6,469 nucleotides of DNA, taken from positions 2,283-8,751 of the forward strand of contig NZAO01000084.1 of the NCBI GenBank assembly GCA_002686135.1, written 5' to 3'. The notes under the pieces were generated by a model. The model was not told the origin of the DNA. It made no database searches and was given only the letters and a program-made list of their open reading frames with translations. The position numbers and the translations under genes are program-made. Each line of letters begins with the position of its first letter. Position 1 is the stretch's first letter. This DNA is from Rhodospirillaceae bacterium (GTDB taxonomy: Bacteria; Pseudomonadota; Alphaproteobacteria; UBA11136). Below, in pieces: positions 1 through 6,469 of the stretch.

Positions 1-27
1 TAATTGAAAAAACAGGAAATTTTTCGA

Positions 28-2445
<2,418 letters not shown>

Positions 2446-2465
2446 GGGGTTCTTTCCTCAAATAA

Positions 2466-2560
2466 GTGCCACCGGCAGGGTCGCCGCCAAACGGTGCGGC
2501 GGGACATTCCACAAAAGCCTTGCGCCCGAAACTGTTCATAACCTGTCCAGTAGGTGGCAC
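2466..2560 (-). repeat. Long-range inverted repeat upstream of lon
   Basis: The plus strand reads GTGCCACC at 2466-2473 and its exact reverse complement GGTGGCAC at 2553-2560, enclosing 79 bp. In a lon-sense transcript the arms could form an 8-bp helix. A further CAGG/CCTG pairing is possible just inside, and the perfect hairpin at 2482-2501 lies within the enclosed segment. The promoter-distal arm ends 6 nt from the lon ribosome-binding site (2454-2459), so folding could affect lon translation or RNA processing. The arms are directly seen; the fold and any role are inference. No U-run follows, so it does not look like a standard intrinsic terminator. Confidence 0.45.
2482..2501 (-). repeat. 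GC-rich hairpin in lon leader
   Basis: Perfect 6-bp stem, CGCCGC at 2482-2487 pairing with GCGGCG at 2496-2501, around an 8-nt loop. It sits inside the larger inverted repeat between clpX and lon. There is no T-tract on either side, so a classical terminator is unlikely. It could be part of a structured lon 5' leader. Confidence 0.4.
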
Positions 2561-2587
2561 CCGAAAGCGCCGGGGTCAAGAGGCCCG

Positions 2588-2608
2588 GAGCATTAAACAG
2601 AGCATTAA
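2588..2608. repeat. Tandem 9-bp direct repeat with TTAA cores, after clpX
   Basis: GAGCATTAA occurs at 2588-2596 and again at 2600-2608, a period of 12 bp. It lies 14 bp beyond the clpX stop codon. The two TTAA cores are separated by 8 bp and the second is followed by C. This resembles the alphaproteobacterial CtrA motif TTAA-N7-TTAAC but is one base too widely spaced. The repeat is certain as sequence; binding by any regulator is speculation. Confidence 0.4.
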
Positions 2609-2621
2609 CTCCGGCAGGACA

Positions 2622-3887
2622 TCAGGCGCTTGATTCGATGTCCTCCTGACTTTCCGTGTAGATATAGAGGGGCTTAGCGCGCCCTTCGATCACTTCGCGG
2701 TTGACGACGATTTCCTCCACATCGGAAAGGCCGGGAAGCTCGAACATGGTGTCGAGCAGGATATGTTCCAGAATTGAACGCAGACCCCGGGCCCCGGTCT
2801 TGCGCGCCAGGGCCTTTTCGGAAATACCACGCAGGGCGTCCATGGCAAATTCAAGGTGAACTCCCTCGATGTCGAACAAGCGCTGGTATTGTTTCACCAG
2901 GGCATTCTTGGGCTTGGTGAGAATCTCTACCAGCGCGTCCTGGTCGAGATCGTTAAGAGTGGCGACCACCGGCAAACGGCCGATGAACTCGGGGATGAGG
3001 CCGAATTTCAACAGATCCTCGGGCTCCACGCCGAGCAGCACTTCGCCCGTCTGGCGATCATCGGGGCTCTGTACATCGGCGCCGAAACCGATGGAAGAGC
3101 CCTTGCCACGGGCGTTGATGATTTTTTCTAGCCCGGCGAAGGCGCCGCCACAAATAAACAAGATATTGGTGGTGTCTACCTGGAGAAATTCCTGTTGCGG
3201 GTGTTTGCGTCCGCCTTGGGGCGGGACGCTAGCGACGGTTCCCTCCATGATCTTGAGAAGTGCCTGTTGCACGCCCTCGCCCGAGACATCGCGGGTAATG
3301 GAGGGGTTGTCCGACTTGCGGCTGATTTTATCCACCTCGTCGATATAGACAATGCCGCGCTGTGCCCGTTCCACATTGTAATCAGCGGTCTGGAGGAGCT
3401 TGAGGATGATGTTCTCCACATCCTCGCCCACATAGCCGGCCTCAGTCAGGGTAGTGGCGTCGGCCATGGTGAAGGGCACGTCAATGATGCGGGCTAGGGT
3501 TTCCGCCAGCAGAGTCTTGCCGCAACCGGTAGGGCCGATCAGCAGAATGTTGGATTTTGCCAGCTCCACGTCGCTGGCCTTGCTCCCCTGCGCCAGACGC
3601 TTGTAGTGATTGTGGACGGCCACCGAGAGGACGCGCTTGGCATGGTCCTGGCTGATGACATAGTCGTTGAGAACCTTGCACACCTCAACCGGCGTGGGCA
3701 CGCCGTTATCGGATTTAACCAGGGTGGATTTATGCTCTTCGCGGATGATGTCCATGCACAGCTCGACGCATTCATCACAGATAAACACCGTCGGGCCGGC
3801 GATAAGCTTGCGCACCTCGTGCTGACTCTTGCCGCAGAAAGAGCAGTAGAGAGTATTCTTGGAGTCGTTGCCGCTGGACTTGTTCAT
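2622..3887 (-). CDS. clpX: ATP-dependent Clp protease, ATP-binding subunit ClpX
   Basis: Hexameric AAA+ unfoldase that recognises substrates such as ssrA-tagged proteins, threads them through its pore and delivers them to ClpP. The 421-residue protein is complete and of normal length. It has an N-terminal zinc-binding domain with Cys15, Cys18, Cys37 and Cys40, Walker A GPTGCGKT at 118-125, pore-1 loop GYVG at 151-154, Walker B ending in Asp183-Glu184, RKH pore loop at 227-229, the IGF tripeptide at 266-268 that docks into ClpP, arginine finger Arg304 in PEFIGRLP, and sensor-2 Arg367 in TGARGLR. All are directly readable; roles come from the family. The start at 3887 has GGAG 5 nt upstream (GGAGAGG context). 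Stop is TGA. It follows clpP by 317 bp, an unusually roomy gap for this locus, so it may have its own promoter as well as readthrough from upstream. The presence of IGF and the adjacent clpP support a ClpXP pair. Confidence 0.98.
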   Translation of the reverse strand: MNKSSGNDSKNTLYCSFCGKSQHEVRKLIAGPTVFICDECVELCMDIIREEHKSTLVKSDNGVPTPVEVCKVLNDYVISQDHAKRVLSVAVHNHYKRLAQGSKASDVELAKSNILLIGPTGCGKTLLAETLARIIDVPFTMADATTLTEAGYVGEDVENIILKLLQTADYNVERAQRGIVYIDEVDKISRKSDNPSITRDVSGEGVQQALLKIMEGTVASVPPQGGRKHPQQEFLQVDTTNILFICGGAFAGLEKIINARGKGSSIGFGADVQSPDDRQTGEVLLGVEPEDLLKFGLIPEFIGRLPVVATLNDLDQDALVEILTKPKNALVKQYQRLFDIEGVHLEFAMDALRGISEKALARKTGARGLRSILEHILLDTMFELPGLSDVEEIVVNREVIEGRAKPLYIYTESQEDIESSA

Positions 3888-3958
3888 GTCCTCTCCACAC
3901 AGGCCGCTTTGATTTGGATTCGCCTCCGGCTCTTGACAGATATGTTACCCAGTCAGGA

Positions 3959-3975
3959 GGCGTTCACACAACGCC
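3959..3975 (-). repeat. Perfect short hairpin in clpX leader
   Basis: GGCGTT at 3959-3964 pairs with AACGCC at 3970-3975 around a 5-nt loop. It lies about 70 bp before the clpX start. No U-run follows in the clpX sense, so it is not a standard terminator. It could be an mRNA stem or an operator-like palindrome; nothing in the sequence decides this. Confidence 0.35.
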
Positions 3976-4019
3976 AAAAACCCGGGCAAAAACTGTCTGC
4001 CCCCGCCGCCGCACGGAAG

Positions 4020-4093
4020 AGCGTCAGAGGCAGCCGTCCCATGATCGTCCCTTGGGGAGCAAATTAAATCTGCACTTCGCAGCGTCAGATGCA
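4020..4093. repeat. Imperfect 13-bp direct repeat
   Basis: AGCGTCAGAGGCA at 4020-4032 and AGCGTCAGATGCA at 4081-4093 differ at one base and start 61 bp apart. Both lie between clpP and clpX, downstream of the candidate clpX promoter in the direction of transcription. They may be paired binding sites or chance; there is no third copy in this spacer. Confidence 0.3.
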
Positions 4094-4121
4094 CCCCCTG
4101 TTTGTGAAAAAAGCTTTCGTT

Positions 4122-4149
4122 CTTAAAGGTTTGTTCAGGAAAATTCAAG
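4122..4149 (-). promoter_or_regulatory. Candidate heat-shock-type promoter for clpX
   Basis: On the minus strand CTTGAA (4144-4149) is followed after 14 bp by CCTTTAAG (4122-4129). CTTGAA matches the -35 element of RpoH (sigma-32) promoters, and the downstream element partly resembles the C-rich, T-rich -10 element. Read as a housekeeping promoter the same sequence gives a partial TTTAAG -10. It would start transcription roughly 225 nt before clpX. clpX and its neighbours are known heat-shock genes in many proteobacteria, which fits, but the -10 match is poor and no experimental support is visible. Confidence 0.3.
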
Positions 4150-4204
4150 AAATGGTTAATGCCAGAGTGGGAAGATTTCCAAGTGTTACATTATTGCCGA
4201 ATGA

Positions 4205-4867
4205 TTACTTTTCTTCCACGTCGTCATTTTCCCCGTCATCGGCCGGTTCGGGGCGCTTATCCACCACCTCGTCGACGAGGCCGAATTTCCTGGCTTCTTC
4301 CGCCGACAAAAACTTGTCCCGGTCCATGGCCTCTTCTATGGCCTTTAGGGTCTGGCCGGTGTGGGTGGCATAGATCTGGTTGAGCCGGGCGCGCAAGGCG
4401 AGGATTTCATTGGCGTGGATTTCAATGTCGGCGGCCTGACCCTGAATCCCGCCGGAGGGCTGATGCACCATGATCCGGCTGTGCGGCAGGCAGTACCGCT
4501 TGCCCGCGGCGCCGGCCGCCAACAGTAGTGATCCCATGGACGCCGCCTGGCCGACACATACGGTGCTGACATCGGGACGGATGTATTGCATGGTGTCGTA
4601 GATGGCCAGTCCTGACGTCACCGCGCCGCCGGGGGAATTGACGTAGAAGGAGACGTCCTTTTTCGGGTTTTCCGATTCCAGGTACAACAACTGGGCGCAG
4701 ACCAGGCTCGCCACATCGTCGGAAACGGTGCCAGTGATAAAGATAATCCGCTCTTTGAGAAGGCGGGAATAGATGTCGTAGGCGCGCTCACCACGGTTAG
4801 TCTGTTCCACCACCATGGGCACGAGGGTGTTCATGTAAAAATCGCCTGATTCGTTTGTTTCGTTCAT
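4205..4867 (-). CDS. clpP: ATP-dependent Clp protease, proteolytic subunit ClpP
   Basis: Self-compartmentalised serine protease; two heptameric rings form the chamber that degrades proteins fed by ClpX or ClpA. The 220-residue protein is complete. The catalytic triad is Ser110 in GQAASMGS, His135 in MVHQP and Asp184 in MDRDKF, each one less than the E. coli precursor numbering. The oligomer-forming and oxyanion segments NSPGG (77-81) and HQPSGG are intact. The LVPMVVEQ motif begins at residue 15, so a propeptide of about 13-14 residues, as in E. coli, is likely removed. The start at 4867 is chosen because AGGA lies 5 nt upstream; Met12 is an internal alternative with no good ribosome site and would leave almost no propeptide. 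Stop is TAA. Residues 204-220 form an acidic tail beyond the usual E. coli end. It lies 125 bp after tig and 317 bp before clpX on the same strand. Confidence 0.98.
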   Translation of the reverse strand: MNETNESGDFYMNTLVPMVVEQTNRGERAYDIYSRLLKERIIFITGTVSDDVASLVCAQLLYLESENPKKDVSFYVNSPGGAVTSGLAIYDTMQYIRPDVSTVCVGQAASMGSLLLAAGAAGKRYCLPHSRIMVHQPSGGIQGQAADIEIHANEILALRARLNQIYATHTGQTLKAIEEAMDRDKFLSAEEARKFGLVDEVVDKRPEPADDGENDDVEEK

Positions 4868-4890
4868 GGATTTCCTATCCCTGACGCTGA

Positions 4891-4977
4891 TCCCGGAATA
4901 TGCTCCAGGAAACTGCCCGGGTCTTGTCCGGGATTATCCGGGGGGCGCACCGCCCCGCCACAAAGAAATTGGTGGCG
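4891..4977 (-). repeat. Cluster of small stem-loops between tig and clpP
   Basis: Four potential stems crowd this spacer: 4956-4961 with 4972-4977 (CGCCAC/GTGGCG, 6 bp, 10-nt loop); 4942-4947 with 4951-4956 (GGGGCG/CGCCCC, 6 bp, 3-nt loop; shares base 4956 with the first, so they are partly alternative); 4916-4920 with 4928-4932 (CCCGG/CCGGG, 5 bp); and 4891-4897 with 4904-4910 (7 bp with one G-U in the transcript). None is followed by a T-tract in the transcribed direction, so a strong intrinsic terminator between tig and clpP is not supported. The region may modulate readthrough or mRNA processing, or simply reflect GC-rich sequence. The last stem ends 14 nt before the clpP ribosome-binding site. 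Confidence 0.4.
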
Positions 4978-4992
4978 TGGAGGGTATGGGGG

Positions 4993-6402
4993 TTATTTTT
5001 TCTTGGCCGCCTTGGTTTTGGCTCCTTTGGTCGTGGCCTTCTTGTTCTTCGGTTTTGACCCGGATGAAGGCTTGGCCGCCGCCGATTCCCCGGGCGCCTC
5101 GAGAAGTTCCTTTAAATCCACCTTGCGTTCAGTCACTTCCGCCATCTCGACAATGAAGTCAAGGACCTTTTCTTCGTAAATCTGGGCCTGGAATCCCTGA
5201 ATCATCTGGGGATTCTGCTGGTAATGGCTGATGACCTGCTGTTCCTGGCCGGGATAGCGGGCAGCCTCAGCCTGCAGGGCCTTCATGACCTCCGCCTCAT
5301 CCACTTTGATATTGTTGCGGTGTCCCAGTTCGGCCAAGACCAGGGCGAGAAAGATACGCCTCTCGGCAGCAGCGCGGAATTCTGCTTTTTTGGATTTCCC
5401 GCCTTCATTCCCGGCAACCTCTTCCCCGGCAGCTTTCTTTTCTGCCTCGTATTTCTCCATCAGGGACTGGAATTCGTCCTCCACCATGCCTTCGGGCAGG
5501 GTAACCTTGCATTTCTCCACCAGGGTGTCGGAAATAACCCTCTTCAGGCGGATACGGGAAATTCCCCAGTATTCACGTTCGAGCCGCCCTACCACCATCT
5601 GTTTAAGTTCCTCCAGGTTTTTCAGGTCCATGTCCCTAGCTAACTCGTCGTCAATGGCGATGGGAGCGGATGTGCGCACTTCCTTGACGGCGGCATCGAA
5701 AACAGCCTCTTTTCCGGCCACTTCCGACACATGATAGGTCTCCGGGAAGGTGACCTTGATCTCGATTTCCTCGCCCGCCACCACGCCCACCATCTGTTCC
5801 TCGTAGCCGGGAATGAAACGCCCCGAGCCGAGTTCGATCTCCTCACCCTCGCCCGATCCGCCGTCGAAGGCCACGCCGTCGATCTTACCCACATAGTCGA
5901 ACAGGATCTGATCGCCCATCTCGGCCTTATGCGAGGCCCCGGCAGGTTTGAACCGCTTGTGTACCTTGGCCAGCTCCTCCAGTCCCTCAGTGACCTTGGC
6001 TTCGTCGGGTTCAGTGTAAAGCCGCTCGAAGGAGAGCTTGGCGAGATCAAGATCTGGAATCTCGGGCATGACTTCCAGCACCATGTTGTATTCCAAGTCG
6101 GCGCCGTCTTCGTAGGAGGTGATCTCGATTTTAGGCTGACTCGCGGGGCGCAGGTTCTTGTCCTCCATGGCGCGCTGGGAAGTGGCATTGACGGTGGATT
6201 CGAGGATGTCGCCCATGACCGAAGAGGCATAACGCTTCTTCAGCATGGCCAGGGGCACCTTGCCGGGACGGAAACCAGGAATCTTCGTCGTCCGGCCCAT
6301 TTCCTGCAAACGCAACTCCAGCTGGCGGTCCAGCTCCTGGGCGGGAACCACCACCCTGAGCTCACGGGCCAGTCCTTCGGATTTGATTTCCGTTATCTGC
6401 AT
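4993..6402 (-). CDS. tig: Trigger factor (ribosome-associated chaperone and peptidyl-prolyl isomerase)
   Basis: Chaperone that binds beside the ribosomal exit tunnel and shields nascent chains; it also has an FKBP-type prolyl isomerase domain. The 469-residue protein is complete and somewhat longer than the roughly 430 residues of E. coli. The N-terminal ribosome-binding domain (about 1-115) has the signature GFRPGKVP at 43-50. The FKBP-like domain spans about 150-245, with GDQILFDYVGKIDG and GSGRFIPGYEEQMVG readable. The helical C-terminal arm domain runs from about 246 to 435. Residues 444-469 form a tail with 11 lysines in 26 residues, rich also in Ala, Thr, Ser and Gly. The start MQITE is the family-typical beginning; its ribosome site AAGGG is only 3 nt from the ATG, a short spacing. 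Stop is TAA. It is the first gene of the likely tig-clpP-clpX-lon series. Confidence 0.97.
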   Translation of the reverse strand: MQITEIKSEGLARELRVVVPAQELDRQLELRLQEMGRTTKIPGFRPGKVPLAMLKKRYASSVMGDILESTVNATSQRAMEDKNLRPASQPKIEITSYEDGADLEYNMVLEVMPEIPDLDLAKLSFERLYTEPDEAKVTEGLEELAKVHKRFKPAGASHKAEMGDQILFDYVGKIDGVAFDGGSGEGEEIELGSGRFIPGYEEQMVGVVAGEEIEIKVTFPETYHVSEVAGKEAVFDAAVKEVRTSAPIAIDDELARDMDLKNLEELKQMVVGRLEREYWGISRIRLKRVISDTLVEKCKVTLPEGMVEDEFQSLMEKYEAEKKAAGEEVAGNEGGKSKKAEFRAAAERRIFLALVLAELGHRNNIKVDEAEVMKALQAEAARYPGQEQQVISHYQQNPQMIQGFQAQIYEEKVLDFIVEMAEVTERKVDLKELLEAPGESAAAKPSSGSKPKNKKATTKGAKTKAAKKK

Positions 6403-6469
6403 TTGCCCTTATCTCTGCTCATATTTATAACATTTATATCAATGTATTAAATTAAAAATCTAATTTAAA
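6403..6469 (-). promoter_or_regulatory. AT-rich tig leader, probable promoter region
   Basis: Of the 49 bases at 6421-6469 only four are G or C, in strong contrast to the adjacent gene. On the minus strand TATAAA at 6424-6429 is a possible -10 element about 21 bp before the tig start codon. A second TATAAA lies at 6433-6438. No convincing -35 partner is found at normal spacing; TTTAAT at 16 bp is the best for the first. The AT-rich block may act as an upstream activating element, but the window ends here, so the region is only partly visible. Confidence 0.35.

Larger units (their letters stand above)
3888..4204 (-). other. 317-bp clpP-clpX spacer, no convincing gene
   Basis: The longest stretch without a gene. 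Open frames here are short, for example a 67-codon minus-strand frame that needs a TTG start and has no ribosome site, and its translation resembles nothing I recognise. The part next to clpP is AT-rich and contains a promoter-like CTTGAA/CCTTTAAG pair (4122-4149). The part next to clpX is more GC-rich and holds a perfect small hairpin (3959-3975), a weaker 5-bp stem (3984-3988 with 3998-4002), and two copies of a 13-bp near repeat (4020-4032 and 4081-4093). A weaker promoter-like pair closer to clpX (TTGTGT at 3966-3971 and TAACAT at 3942-3947, minus strand, 18 bp apart) is also possible. No clear intrinsic terminator for clpP is visible. Most simply, this is a leader and promoter region for clpX. 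Confidence 0.55.

Noticed and set aside
1..27. Possible terminator after lon (GAAAAA/TTTTTC stem, 20-25 with 6-11)
   Set aside because: The stem is six A-T-dominated pairs, too weak for an intrinsic terminator, and the window stops before any following T-run or gene can be judged.
2568..2580. TTGACC on the minus strand considered as a lon promoter -35 element
   Set aside because: No acceptable -10 sequence occurs at 15-19 bp; the best downstream hexamer matches the consensus at only three positions.
3933..3938. Perfect TTGACA on the plus strand
   Set aside because: No matching -10 element at 16-18 bp and no plus-strand gene to drive; probably chance.
4107..4117. A-rich/T-rich AAAGCTTT palindrome after clpP considered as a terminator
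   Set aside because: It is a self-complementary word with no loop and no GC-rich stem, so it cannot form a terminator hairpin.
3945..4148. 67-codon minus-strand open frame in the clpP-clpX spacer
   Set aside because: It begins with TTG, has no ribosome-binding site, shows no recognisable protein pattern, and overlaps the promoter-like element and repeats.
4866..5156. 96-codon plus-strand frame with a Trp-rich hydrophobic stretch, divergent from clpP
   Set aside because: The hydrophobic stretch comes from the antisense of the lysine/alanine-coding tail of tig; no ribosome site and no recognisable domain.
5640..6230. 196-codon minus-strand frame overlapping tig
   Set aside because: It is an out-of-frame reading of tig, rich in Arg, Ser, Pro and Trp; the tig frame gives a full, recognisable trigger factor.
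5731..6450. 239-codon plus-strand open frame opposite the tig start
   Set aside because: Antisense to conserved trigger-factor sequence, no family resemblance, and it runs through the AT-rich tig leader.

Overview
The window carries four complete protein genes, all on the minus strand: trigger factor (tig), ClpP, ClpX and Lon, transcribed in that order from the right edge to the left. It is a compact protein-quality-control locus. The four genes and their short leaders fill the window. I see no tRNA, rRNA, CRISPR array, insertion sequence, attachment site or foreign gene.

The source is most likely an alphaproteobacterium, perhaps a Rhodospirillales-like lineage. This rests on remembered family features: the gene order tig-clpP-clpX-lon, a Lon of 805 residues and a ClpX of 421 residues with alphaproteobacterial-looking N-termini, and a Lys/Ala-rich tail on trigger factor. 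The genes are moderately GC-rich with uniform style and show no sign of recent transfer. In alphaproteobacteria lon is often followed by the HU gene hupB, which would lie beyond the left edge; that is inference.

Layout, right to left: an extremely AT-rich leader (6403-6469) that could hold the tig promoter; tig (4993-6402); a 125-bp GC-rich spacer with several small stems; clpP (4205-4867); a 317-bp spacer without a convincing gene, holding a heat-shock-like promoter candidate for clpX and several small repeats; clpX (2622-3887); a 176-bp spacer with a long-range inverted repeat, an inner hairpin and a 12-bp-period direct repeat; lon (28-2445); then 27 bp.

Working together: trigger factor meets nascent chains at the ribosome exit tunnel, ClpX unfolds tagged or recognised proteins and feeds them to the ClpP chamber, and Lon, which is both ATPase and protease, removes misfolded and short-lived regulatory proteins. 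All catalytic and nucleotide-binding residues I checked are present in ClpP, ClpX and Lon. No new biological system is evident. The points worth a second look are the structured spacers, the candidate internal promoter, and the charged C-terminal tails of trigger factor and ClpP.
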